Shown piece by piece: positions 9,536 to 16,989 of a stretch of 17,851 bases of DNA (its first letter is position 1; every line of letters starts with the position of its first letter). Source of the stretch: Croceicoccus sp. (GTDB lineage: Bacteria > Pseudomonadota > Alphaproteobacteria > Sphingomonadales > Sphingomonadaceae); contig JAPYSD010000022.1 of the NCBI GenBank assembly GCA_029936705.1, forward strand, positions 1-17,851. Direction: 5' to 3'. Under the pieces are notes generated by a model, which saw only the letters and a program-made list of their open reading frames with translations, was not told the origin of the DNA and searched no databases. A program made the position numbers and the translations under genes.

Positions 9536-10189
9536 TTAACGCAGTTCGATATAGTCGCGGGTATCCGGGTCCCATTGAAAGGCGACACCGATCTCGCGGT
9601 CGATCAAATGTAGCCACCGGTCGTCGGCATTAAGCACCTTTCCAAGTGCGATATAATGCGGCTCGCGGCCGGCTAGCCTGTCCTCTTCGATGGCCTCGTC
9701 CGTGCCGCGGATGCGCCAGCCGCTGTCCTCGTCCTTGTCGCCTTCGCGCGTCATATCGGGCTGTTCGCGGTAGATATAATCGGCGTGGCAACGCCCGGCG
9801 ACCACGCAGTCGTCGACAAAGCATCGCTCCCAGTATTGACGGACCGGGACATGCGGATCGACCCGGTCATCGCGGAATAGCGTGCTGATCGCATGGGTGA
9901 GCGGAATGCGAACGGGATCGCCCAGCGTGATCAGTTTCATGTCTTTCGGTTCGTTATCAAGCGTTCCGATCACATCGCCATTCTCGATCCGTTCGATCAG
10001 CACCCACATGCGTTCGGCATCATATTCGCGCCCTCCGGCAATCTCGCGGAAGATCGCCTTGATCTCGTCGCCAGGCCCTAGAGCGGCCAGTTCATCAGGT
10101 TGAGGCAGAAAAAAAGTATAGGGTGCTCCAGCTGCAATCGGACGTGGATCGTCAAGGGCAATCCCGTCGGGCAATTCGATCCGGCTCAT
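9536..10189 (-). CDS. DUF2314-like plus DUF2185 (Imm33-like) two-domain protein
   Basis: A 217-residue soluble protein with two recognisable small domains. Residues 36-105 look like DUF2314: LGPGDEIKAIF, MWVLIERIENGDVIGTLDN, and LITLGDPVRIPLTHAIST. Residues 123-217 look like DUF2185/Imm33-like: CFVDDCVVAG, DYIYREQPD, EDSGWRIRGTDE, ALGKVLNADDRWLHLID and GVAFQWD. DUF2185 members are often grouped with immunity proteins of polymorphic toxins, but no toxin gene is adjacent. The function is unknown. The start at 10189 is set by an ATGA overlap with the stop of the VWA gene; a longer ORF into that gene is spurious. Base composition is lower in GC than the VWA gene (30/60 at 9601-9660 and 31/60 at 10081-10140, against 37/60 at 10801-10860), which hints at later acquisition. 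It is the last gene of the moxR-vwa unit. Confidence 0.75.
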   Translation of the reverse strand: MSRIELPDGIALDDPRPIAAGAPYTFFLPQPDELAALGPGDEIKAIFREIAGGREYDAERMWVLIERIENGDVIGTLDNEPKDMKLITLGDPVRIPLTHAISTLFRDDRVDPHVPVRQYWERCFVDDCVVAGRCHADYIYREQPDMTREGDKDEDSGWRIRGTDEAIEEDRLAGREPHYIALGKVLNADDRWLHLIDREIGVAFQWDPDTRDYIELR

Positions 10190-11367
10190 CCCTGCTTGCG
10201 GGTCAATTGCCGCATCGCGTCCTCGATCCCGCCGAGCGTCAGCGGGTACATGCGGTCGTTCAGCAATTGCCGGATCATGCGGTTCGACTGGCTGTAGTCC
10301 CACGCCCGCTCCGCCTCGGGGTTCAGCCAGACGGTCGCCGGATAGGTGTTCGCCACGCGCTGCAGCCACACCGCGCCCGCCTCGTCGTTCATGTATTCGA
10401 CCGATCCGCCGGGGTGCGAGATTTCATAGGGGCTCATCGCCGCGTCGCCCACGAAGATCACCTTGTAGTCGTGACCGTACTTGTGGAGGATGTCCCACGT
10501 CTGCGTGCGGTCCTGCCAGCGGCGCGAATTGTCCTTCCACACGAAATCGTACAGGCAGTTGTGGAAGTAGAAGAACTCCATGTTCTTGAACTCGCCCGTC
10601 GCGGCGGAAAACAGCTCCTCGACCAGCTTCACGTGCGGATCCATCGATCCGCCGACATCCAGGAACAGCAGCAGCTTGACCGCATTGTGCCGCTCGGGCC
10701 GCATGCGGATGTCCAGCCAGCCCTGCCGCGCCGTGCCCGCGATCGTGGCGTCGAGGTCCAGTTCCTCCGCCGCCCCCTCGCGCGCAAAGCGGCGCAGGCG
10801 GCGCAGCGCCACCTTGATGTTGCGCGTGCCCAGTTCCTTCGTGTTGTCGAGGTTGGCGAAATCGCGCTTTTCCCAGACCTTCATCGCGCGCTTGTGCCGC
10901 GATTGCCCGCCGATGCGAACGCCCGCCGGGTTATAGCCGGAATGGCCGAACGGGCTGGTCCCGCCGGTGCCGATCCACTTGTTGCCGCCCTGGTGGCGCC
11001 CTTCCTGTTCCTCCAGACGCTTCTTCAGCGTCTCCATGATCTCGTCCCAGTCGCCCAGTTCCTCGATCTTCGCCATTTCCTCGGGGCTGAGGAATTTCTC
11101 GGCCACGGCGCGCAGCCATTCCTCGGGAATGTCGGCGCGGTCGTCGTCCAGGTCCGACAGCACGCCCGCGAAGACCTTCTGGAACACCTGGTCAAAGCGG
11201 TCGAGCAGACCTTCGTCCTTCACGTAGACCGCGCGCGAGAGGTAGTAGAAATCCTCGGGCCGACGCTCGATCACCTCGCGGTCCAGCGCTTCCAGCAGCA
11301 GCAGGTGCTCCTTGAGGCTGGCGGGAATGCCTGCGCTGCGCAATTCGTCGAGGAAGCTTAGAAGCAT
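10186..11367 (-). CDS. CoxE-like von Willebrand factor A (VWA) protein
   Basis: A 393-residue protein of the CoxE/COG3552 VWA type. The N-terminal half is helical and charged (about 1-125), followed by a Gly-rich linker (GGNKWIGTGGTSPFGHSG). The VWA domain begins near residue 228. Its metal site reads DVGGSMD at 237-243, as is common in this subfamily, instead of the classical DxSxS. A later acidic position is in VGDAAMSPYE at 306-315. Such proteins work with a MoxR AAA+ ATPase to insert cofactors into, remodel or fold partner proteins, and moxR lies two genes upstream in the same operon. The start at 11367 is 4 bases after the stop of the exported-protein gene; the longer ORF reading into that gene is spurious. 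The C-terminal end overlaps the next gene by ATGA. The client is unknown. Confidence 0.88.
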   Translation of the reverse strand: MLLSFLDELRSAGIPASLKEHLLLLEALDREVIERRPEDFYYLSRAVYVKDEGLLDRFDQVFQKVFAGVLSDLDDDRADIPEEWLRAVAEKFLSPEEMAKIEELGDWDEIMETLKKRLEEQEGRHQGGNKWIGTGGTSPFGHSGYNPAGVRIGGQSRHKRAMKVWEKRDFANLDNTKELGTRNIKVALRRLRRFAREGAAEELDLDATIAGTARQGWLDIRMRPERHNAVKLLLFLDVGGSMDPHVKLVEELFSAATGEFKNMEFFYFHNCLYDFVWKDNSRRWQDRTQTWDILHKYGHDYKVIFVGDAAMSPYEISHPGGSVEYMNDEAGAVWLQRVANTYPATVWLNPEAERAWDYSQSNRMIRQLLNDRMYPLTLGGIEDAMRQLTRKQG

Positions 11368-11371
11368 GGGG

Positions 11372-12424
11372 CTATTCCGTCGCCAAGATGCTGAGGTCGC
11401 TGCCGCCTTCCGGCGTGCGTTTGACCGCTGCCACCGGGCCTTCCCTGGCAACGACGTCCATGGCCTGCTCGACCGCCGGCAGGCCGGCGAACGGGCGATA
11501 GAGTTCGACGGCGCTGCCGTTCGACAGGCTTGCCCAATAGACGTCCTTGTCCGACAGAACGCCGCGGGCGACGGAGATCGAGATGCCGGAATCGCCCAGT
11601 GCGACGCGGTAGTCCGATGCGGCATCGACCGGGCGATAGACGAGGCGCGAACCTGCGGATTCCAGCGCGTCGCGGCACAGCCTGGGGCGGCTTTCGGGGG
11701 CAGTACCGCTCGCCTGTTCCTGCACGCTCTTGTCGAAAGCCGCCGAGTAGGCCGTCGCCTGGATCAGCATCTGCGCCAGGTCCAGCCGAACGCGCTTCGC
11801 CTTCTTCGCCTTCATCGCGGTGCCGCATTGTTCGATCCGGTAGGCGGCGGGCGCGCGGCGCGCGGGGGCCGCATGGGGGATCTGCGCGACCAGCTGCGAT
11901 AGCCGCGCGTCCAGTGCCTGCGGGCCCAGCGCGGCCGAGGAATAGCGCGCCTTCACCAGCCAGTCGCCCAGCGCATAAAGCGCAAGACCTGTCGCCTTGA
12001 AATCGCCCCCGACCGGCATGGCGAAGCGGATCCCGCTGTCCACGCCGATCTCCTCGTCCCCGAAGAACGAGACCAAGGCCTGCCCGTAATCGAGCCCGTC
12101 ATATTTCGCGTTGCCGGCGATCGCCATCATCGCGGCATCGCCCCACATCGCCACATCGGTGGTCCCGGCGCGGTAGACGTAGAGCGAGAACAGTTCCCCC
12201 TCGTCGTCGCTGACATAGGTAAAGCCGTTGTTGGACCCGTCCGCCGCAAAGGACGTCGCGCGAAAACGCTTCATGTCGGCGATGGCGGGCGGGGCGGTGA
12301 TGCCCGTTTCCTCGTGCACCCAGCTGGCATCTGCGGCGATGTCCATGGGCTGCGGCTCCGCATGCGCCGTCGGTGCGGACAGAACCGCCGCGCAGGCAAG
12401 CGCCGCCTTGCAGAATGTTCGCAT
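11372..12424 (-). CDS. Exported protein of unknown function
   Basis: I do not recognise this 350-residue protein. It begins with a Sec signal peptide (MRTFCKAALACAAVLSAPTA, cleavage likely after AHA at residue 22). The mature part has no membrane helices, lipobox or known catalytic motif. There are Cys residues near positions 200 and 250 (EQCGTAMKAKK and PRLCRDALESAG) that could form a disulfide. The first mature 150 residues look like alternating beta-strands (FTYVSDDEGELFSLYVYRAG), and the middle is helical with a Lys/Arg cluster (MKAKKAKRVR). The start has a GGGGGAGAGGGG-type ribosome site. It lies 24 bases after moxR and 4 bases before the vwa gene, so it is probably made with both. It may be a periplasmic client or partner of the MoxR/VWA pair; that is inference only. 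Confidence 0.8.
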   Translation of the reverse strand: MRTFCKAALACAAVLSAPTAHAEPQPMDIAADASWVHEETGITAPPAIADMKRFRATSFAADGSNNGFTYVSDDEGELFSLYVYRAGTTDVAMWGDAAMMAIAGNAKYDGLDYGQALVSFFGDEEIGVDSGIRFAMPVGGDFKATGLALYALGDWLVKARYSSAALGPQALDARLSQLVAQIPHAAPARRAPAAYRIEQCGTAMKAKKAKRVRLDLAQMLIQATAYSAAFDKSVQEQASGTAPESRPRLCRDALESAGSRLVYRPVDAASDYRVALGDSGISISVARGVLSDKDVYWASLSNGSAVELYRPFAGLPAVEQAMDVVAREGPVAAVKRTPEGGSDLSILATE

Positions 12425-12448
12425 GTGCCCCTCTCCCCCGATCCGCCT

Positions 12449-13294
12449 TTACCGTTCGCGCCGCGCCATGAAGGCGAGGCGTTCGAATAGCATCACGTCC
12501 TGCTCGTTCTTCAGCAGCGCGCCGTGCACCGGCGGGATCGCCTTGGTCGGGTCCTTCTGCTGCAGCGTTTCCAGCGGCATGTCCTCGACCAGCAGCAGCT
12601 TGAGCCAGTCGAGCAGTTCGCTGGTGCTTGGCTTCTTCTTCAGCCCAGGTACGTCGCGGATCTCGTAGAACATCTCCAGCGCCTTCGACACCAGCCGCTG
12701 CTGGATGCCAGGGAAATGCACCTCGATGATCTCGGTCATCGTCTCGGGGTCGGGGAACTTGATGTAGTGGAAGAAGCAGCGGCGCAGGAACGCGTCGGGC
12801 AGGTCCTTTTCGTTGTTCGAGGTGATGACGACGATCGGCCGCTCCTTCGCCTCGATCCGCTCGCCCGTCTCGTAGACGTCGAAATTCATGCGATCGAGTT
12901 CCTGCAGCAGGTCGTTCGGAAACTCGATGTCGGCCTTGTCGATCTCGTCGATCAGCAGCACCGGCAGCTGCGGAGACGTGAACGCCTCCCACAGCTTGCC
13001 CTTGCGGATGTAGTTGGAAATGTCGTGGACGCGTTCGTCGCCCAGCTGACCGTCGCGCAGGCGGGCGACCGCGTCATATTCGTACAGGCCCTGCTGCGCC
13101 TTGGTCGTGGATTTCACGCCCCATTCGATCAGCGGCGCATCGATGGCCTTGGCGATCTCGTGCGCCAGCACGGTCTTGCCCGTGCCGGGTTCGCCCTTGA
13201 CCAGCAGCGGCCGCCGAAGCGTGACCGCGGCATTGACCGCGACCTTCAGATCGTCGGTCGCGACATAGTTGGTTGTGCCGGTAAAGCGCTGCAT
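12449..13294 (-). CDS. MoxR-family AAA+ ATPase
   Basis: A 281-residue single-domain AAA+ protein. It has Walker A GEPGTGKT at 34-41, Walker B LLIDEIDKAD at 113-122, sensor 1 ITSNN at 157-161, and an arginine-finger region DAFLRRCFFHY at 167-177. A C-terminal helical lid ends near LAFMARRER. MoxR ATPases act as chaperone-like motors that use ATP hydrolysis to activate or assemble partner enzymes together with VWA proteins. Here the VWA partner is encoded two genes downstream. The ATG has an AGGA site 7 bases upstream, and a promoter candidate is located about 33 bases ahead of it. This separates it from parE, which ends 89 bases upstream. It is a soluble cytoplasmic protein of usual family length. 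Confidence 0.93.
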   Translation of the reverse strand: MQRFTGTTNYVATDDLKVAVNAAVTLRRPLLVKGEPGTGKTVLAHEIAKAIDAPLIEWGVKSTTKAQQGLYEYDAVARLRDGQLGDERVHDISNYIRKGKLWEAFTSPQLPVLLIDEIDKADIEFPNDLLQELDRMNFDVYETGERIEAKERPIVVITSNNEKDLPDAFLRRCFFHYIKFPDPETMTEIIEVHFPGIQQRLVSKALEMFYEIRDVPGLKKKPSTSELLDWLKLLLVEDMPLETLQQKDPTKAIPPVHGALLKNEQDVMLFERLAFMARRER

Positions 13295-13326
13295 GCTGAC
13301 ATCCTGCCTGTAAGACTGTTTCGGTC

Positions 13327-13355
13327 AGGCTAGATATCGCATCGCAGCATGGCAA
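13327..13355 (-). promoter_or_regulatory. Candidate moxR promoter
   Basis: On the minus strand TTGCCA (13350-13355) and TAGCCT (13327-13332) are separated by 17 bases. The -35 hexamer matches TTGACA at five of six positions. Predicted transcription start near 13319 gives a leader of about 25 nt that contains the moxR ribosome site. It is located in the only gap of notable size in the parE-to-DUF2185 gene run, so the moxR group probably has its own transcript. Confidence 0.45.
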
Positions 13356-13383
13356 GCGCACCGGGTGCATGGGCGTACGCCCG

Positions 13384-15405
13384 TCACGCGTCGATCATGT
13401 CCCGGTCCAACTCGCCCGCGCGGTTCTGGATGAAATTGAACCGGTGCTCCGGATTGCGGCCCATCAGCTCGTCCACCAGGCGCGAAACGCCCGCGCGCTG
13501 CTCGTACTCGGTGGGCAGGGTGATGCGGATCAGGCCCCGGCTTTCCGGGTTCATCGTCGTCTCGCGCAGCTGCTGCGGGTTCATCTCGCCCAGGCCCTTG
13601 AAGCGCGAAACCTCGACCTTCTTGCCCTTGAACACCGTTTCTTCCAGTTCCCTGCGATGCGCGTCGTCGCGGGCATAGCGGCTCTCTTTCCCGGCGGTCA
13701 GGCGGTAGAGCGGCGGCTGCGCCAGGAACAGGTGCCCGCGGCGCACGATCTCGGGCATTTCCTGGAAGAAGAACGTCATCAGCAGGGTCGCGATATGCGC
13801 GCCGTCGACGTCGGCGTCGGTCATGATGATGATGCGGTCATAGCGCAGATCGTCGGGGTTGCAGTCCTTGCGGATGCCGCAGCCCATCGCCAGCGTCAGG
13901 TCGGCGATTTCCTGGTTCGCGCGGATCTTGTCCGCGCTGGCGCTGGCGACGTTCAGGATCTTGCCGCGGATCGGCAGGATCGCCTGCGTCTTGCGGTCGC
14001 GCGCCTGCTTGGCGCTGCCGCCTGCCGAATCGCCCTCGACGATGAACAGCTCGGTCTCCGCGCCGGTCTCGCCGCTGCAATCGGTCAGCTTGCCGGGCAG
14101 GCGCAGCTTCTTGGCATTGGTCGCGGTCTTGCGCTTGATCTCGCGCTCCTGCTTCCTGCGCAGGCGCTCGTCCATCCGCTCCATCACCGCGCCCAGCAGC
14201 GCCTTGCCGCGGTCCATGTTGTCGGACAGGAAATGGTCGAAATGATCGCGGATCGCGTTCTCGACCAGCCGCGCCGCTTCGGGCGAGGTCAGCCGGTCCT
14301 TGGTCTGCGACTGGAACTGCGGATCGCGGATGAACACCGACAGCATCACCTCGCTGCCCGTGACCACGTCGTCGGGGGTGATGTCCTTGGCCTTCTTCTG
14401 GCCGACCAGCTCGGCAAAGCCGCGCAGACCCTTGGTCAGCGCCGCGCGCAGGCCCTGTTCGTGCGTGCCGCCATCGGGCGTGGGGATGGTGTTGCAGTAC
14501 CAGCTGTACGATCCGTCGGACCACAGCGGCCAGGCGATCGCCCATTCGACGCGGCCCTGCACGTCGCCGGCCTCGTTCACGGGGAAATCCTGCGAGCCGG
14601 AAAAGAACTCGCTCGTCACGCATTCGCGCGTGCCGACCTGTTCCTTCAGATGGTCGGCCAGCCCGCCGGGGAACTGGAACACCGCCTCGGCCGGAATGTC
14701 GTCGCCCGCCAGTTCGGGATCGCATTTCCAGCGGATCTCGACCCCCGCGAACAGATATGCCTTGGACCGGGCGAGGCGGAACAGGCGCGCGGGCTTGAAC
14801 TTCTGCGTGCCGAAGATTTCCGGGTCGGGGGTAAAGGTGACCGTGGTGCCGCGCCGGTTGGGCGCCGCGCCGACATGCTCGATCGGTCCCTTGGGGTGCC
14901 CCTTGGAAAACTCCTGCGCGTACAGTTTCTTGTCGCGCGCCACTTCCACGCGGGTCAGCGCCGACAGCGCGTTCACCACCGACACGCCCACGCCGTGCAG
15001 GCCGCCGCTGGTGGCATAGGCCTTGCCCGAGAACTTGCCGCCCGAATGCAGCGTGGTCAGGATGACTTCCAGCGCCGACTTGCCGGGATATTTGGGATGC
15101 TCGTCGATGGGCATGCCGCGCCCGTTGTCGGAAATGGTGATGCGGCCCGCGGTGCCCGGCTCACCCTTTTCCAACGTGACCTCGATCCGGTTGGCATGGC
15201 CCGCCACCGCCTCGTCCATCGAGTTGTCGAGCACCTCGGCGGCAAGGTGGTGCAGCGCACGTTCGTCCGTGCCGCCGATATACATGCCGGGGCGGCGGCG
15301 CACGGGCTCCAGCCCTTCCAGCACCTCGATCGAGGAACTGTCATAGCTTTTCGCGGCGGCGGTGGCCTTGGCGTCGAAAAGATCTTCTGAATTGTCCTGT
15401 GGCAT
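13384..15405 (-). CDS. parE: DNA topoisomerase IV subunit B
   Basis: A 673-residue ATPase subunit of topoisomerase IV, which decatenates daughter chromosomes with ParC. The GHKL ATPase site shows EVLDNSMDEA with Glu57 and Asn61, DNGRGMP at 93-99 and the GGLHGVG lid at 134-140. The transducer lysine is Lys369 in QTK. The TOPRIM domain has EGDSAGGSAKQARDR from residue 457 and DADVDGAHI from 530, with PLYR and KGLGEMNPQQL further on. GGSAKQARDR and the short length point to ParE rather than GyrB. parC is not in the window. The ATG is only 7 bases downstream of a promoter-like -10, and no Shine-Dalgarno sequence is present, which suggests a leaderless or near-leaderless message. A palindrome, GGGCGTACGCCC, lies immediately after the stop at 13371-13382. 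Confidence 0.94.
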   Translation of the reverse strand: MPQDNSEDLFDAKATAAAKSYDSSSIEVLEGLEPVRRRPGMYIGGTDERALHHLAAEVLDNSMDEAVAGHANRIEVTLEKGEPGTAGRITISDNGRGMPIDEHPKYPGKSALEVILTTLHSGGKFSGKAYATSGGLHGVGVSVVNALSALTRVEVARDKKLYAQEFSKGHPKGPIEHVGAAPNRRGTTVTFTPDPEIFGTQKFKPARLFRLARSKAYLFAGVEIRWKCDPELAGDDIPAEAVFQFPGGLADHLKEQVGTRECVTSEFFSGSQDFPVNEAGDVQGRVEWAIAWPLWSDGSYSWYCNTIPTPDGGTHEQGLRAALTKGLRGFAELVGQKKAKDITPDDVVTGSEVMLSVFIRDPQFQSQTKDRLTSPEAARLVENAIRDHFDHFLSDNMDRGKALLGAVMERMDERLRRKQEREIKRKTATNAKKLRLPGKLTDCSGETGAETELFIVEGDSAGGSAKQARDRKTQAILPIRGKILNVASASADKIRANQEIADLTLAMGCGIRKDCNPDDLRYDRIIIMTDADVDGAHIATLLMTFFFQEMPEIVRRGHLFLAQPPLYRLTAGKESRYARDDAHRRELEETVFKGKKVEVSRFKGLGEMNPQQLRETTMNPESRGLIRITLPTEYEQRAGVSRLVDELMGRNPEHRFNFIQNRAGELDRDMIDA

Positions 15406-15412
15406 GGCCGCA

Positions 15413-15442
15413 AGGCTAGGCCCCCGCAGGCCCCGCGATCAA
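15413..15442 (-). promoter_or_regulatory. Candidate parE promoter (leaderless transcript)
   Basis: On the minus strand TTGATC (15437-15442) and TAGCCT (15413-15418) are 18 bases apart. The -10 hexamer is the same as in the moxR candidate. Only 7 bases separate TAGCCT from the parE ATG, so transcription would begin at or next to the A of the start codon. Confidence 0.4.
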
Positions 15443-15592
15443 GCTGGCGCGAAAAGTTATGAGCAGCGCCGTGCGCCATTGATCGCAGAAAGCGATTACT
15501 GTGGCGGGTTTTCTACGTTTTACCGAACCGAGGCGCAGGGGTAAGGTGCAATGGCTGGCGGTCCCGCTTATCCCCCGACGGACCGCCCGCTT

Positions 15593-15633
15593 CGGCTCTC
15601 CTTCCCCACCCGCATCCCAGTGGGTGAGAGCCG
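15593..15633. repeat. Nested inverted repeat
   Basis: CGGCTCTC at 15593-15600 pairs perfectly with GAGAGCCG at 15626-15633. Inside it, CCCAC (15605-15609) pairs with GTGGG (15620-15624). There is no T run after it in either direction. It may be a dispersed palindromic repeat or a structured RNA segment downstream of the LppC-like gene. Confidence 0.45.
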
Positions 15634-15728
15634 GCACGGACGCCGCCTCGCAGATCCTTACCCACCCTCAAGGGCGGGGCGGCGCCCCAGTGCCCATCTT
15701 GGACTAGTGCGCCGCCGACCCGCTCAGA

Positions 15729-16949
15729 TCATTCGAAGCTGCTTGGTGCGGGCGACACGACCTTCATGCCGTTCACCGTCACCTCGCGCACTTCGAACGC
15801 GCGCTTCACCACGCCGTCGTCGAAGCGGAACGCCCCGTCGAGGCCGAGGAAACCCGCCGGATCGTTCAGCTGCGCCACCGGGAACGGATCGCCCGGCTTC
15901 CAGTCGCGCGCGATGCGGATGGTCAGCAGCACCGCGTCATAGCCCAGCGCCGATACGCGGTAGGGGGCAGAGCCGAACCGGCTCTTGTAGCTGTCCGACA
16001 GGCGCTGGAACCGCGCATCGGACACGGCCGAGAACCACGCCCCGCGCAGCGCGGGCGTCTGCGCGATCTGCGCGTCCCCGCTCCACAGCTCGGTCCCCAG
16101 GATCTTGGCCATCTGGTCCGCGTCGCGCAGCATCGGGCCCGCCCGCACCGCCATGCGCGCGCCATCGGCGATCAGCACGGCCTGGTAATCGCCCTTTTCC
16201 TGCAGGCGCCGAACCGCGGCCGCCAGCGAGCTGCTGTCGCGGTCATAGGTCTCGATCGCGGCCACCTGCACCTTGGCGCGGCGCGCGGTCGCCACCATCG
16301 CGTCCGAAGCGCGCCGGCCATATTCGCCGCTCGGCACCAGCCCGGCAAAGCGCGTGATGCCGTTCTGCTGGGCATAGGACATCGTCCGCTCGATCGACTG
16401 GGCGGGGATCTGGCCCATAACATAGACGCCGTCGCCCGCGACCTGGCTGTCGTTCGAAAAGCTGATGATCGGCACGCGCGCGGGGCGGGCGACCGATTTG
16501 ACCGCCTCGACATTGTCACCCAGCAGCGGACCCAGGATCAGCCGGTTGCCGTCGGCGATCGCCCGCCGCGCCGCGCCCGCGGGATCGCTGGCGGTGTCAT
16601 AGCTGGTGATGCGGATGTTCGACGTGTTGGTATCCAGCAGCGCCATGGTGGTCGCGTTCGACAGGCTTTGCCCCACGGCGGCGTTCTGGCCCGACATCGG
16701 CACCAGCAGCGCGACGCGGTGGCGCGCCTCGTCCACGTCGGGCAATGCGCCCGCGCTCGGCCCCTCGACCGGCGGGGGCGGGGGCGGGGGTGCGCCGCCA
16801 CCATCGGGGATGATGCCCTTACAGCCCGCCAGCACCAGGGCGCCAAAGCCCATGATGCCAAGACGGATCGCGCGCCGGCGATTCGCCCCGCCGGCGGCAC
16901 CGGCGCGGTCGTCAAAAGGCGCGGAGTTGGGTGCGACCCGCGTGTTCAT
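15729..16949 (-). CDS. LppC/LpoA-like lipoprotein (penicillin-binding protein activator family)
   Basis: A 406-residue lipoprotein. The N-terminus is long and Arg-rich before the hydrophobic segment, with lipobox LAGC and acylated Cys43. A linker with seven or more consecutive prolines follows (about 54-60). From about residue 77 the protein resembles a type I periplasmic binding fold: RVALLVPMSGQNAAVGQSL, ILGPLLGDNVEAVKSVA, VPIISFSNDSQVA, and GYDAVLLTIRIARDW. The family includes E. coli LpoA, which activates PBP1A from the outer membrane; in alphaproteobacteria the partner is unproven and the TPR-like N-terminal domain of LpoA is absent. The ATG at 16949 has GGGAGA 7 bases upstream. An alternative ATG at 16991 would overlap the divergent rsmI start. 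The order lppC (divergent), rsmI and probable yraN is common in proteobacteria. Confidence 0.87.
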   Translation of the reverse strand: MNTRVAPNSAPFDDRAGAAGGANRRRAIRLGIMGFGALVLAGCKGIIPDGGGAPPPPPPPVEGPSAGALPDVDEARHRVALLVPMSGQNAAVGQSLSNATTMALLDTNTSNIRITSYDTASDPAGAARRAIADGNRLILGPLLGDNVEAVKSVARPARVPIISFSNDSQVAGDGVYVMGQIPAQSIERTMSYAQQNGITRFAGLVPSGEYGRRASDAMVATARRAKVQVAAIETYDRDSSSLAAAVRRLQEKGDYQAVLIADGARMAVRAGPMLRDADQMAKILGTELWSGDAQIAQTPALRGAWFSAVSDARFQRLSDSYKSRFGSAPYRVSALGYDAVLLTIRIARDWKPGDPFPVAQLNDPAGFLGLDGAFRFDDGVVKRAFEVREVTVNGMKVVSPAPSSFE

Positions 16950-16956
16950 GCTTGCA

Positions 16957-16962
16957 TCTCCC
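16957..16962 (-). promoter_or_regulatory. Shine-Dalgarno site fixing the LppC-like start
   Basis: GGGAGA on the minus strand is 7 bases ahead of the ATG at 16949. It favours that start over the in-frame ATG at 16991, which collides with the rsmI start codon on the other strand. Confidence 0.65.
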
Positions 16963-16989
16963 AGAGTACGGCGTGCATCAGCGGCGGTC

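Larger units (their letters stand above)
15406..15728. other. Intergenic region between parE and the LppC-like gene (323 bases)
   Basis: No protein-like ORF on either strand. The parE-proximal end holds the parE promoter candidate and a small hairpin (ATCGC-AGAAA-GCGAT at 15482-15496). A less GC-rich stretch follows at about 15490-15545. The centre holds a larger nested inverted repeat at 15593-15633. Near the lppC end there is GGGGC-GGC-GCCCC at 15676-15688. No T-rich terminator follows any of these on the minus strand, so the end of the lppC transcript is not evident. Confidence 0.6.

Noticed and set aside
13369..15390. 673-codon open frame antisense to parE, the same length as parE
   Set aside because: The equal length comes from codon-bias shadowing across the whole gene. 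The composition is that of a reverse-complement translation, and parE on the other strand has every catalytic motif.
15676..15688. GGGGC-GGC-GCCCC as a terminator for the LppC-like gene
   Set aside because: A short stem followed on the minus strand by GC-rich sequence with no T run; likely chance in GC-rich DNA.
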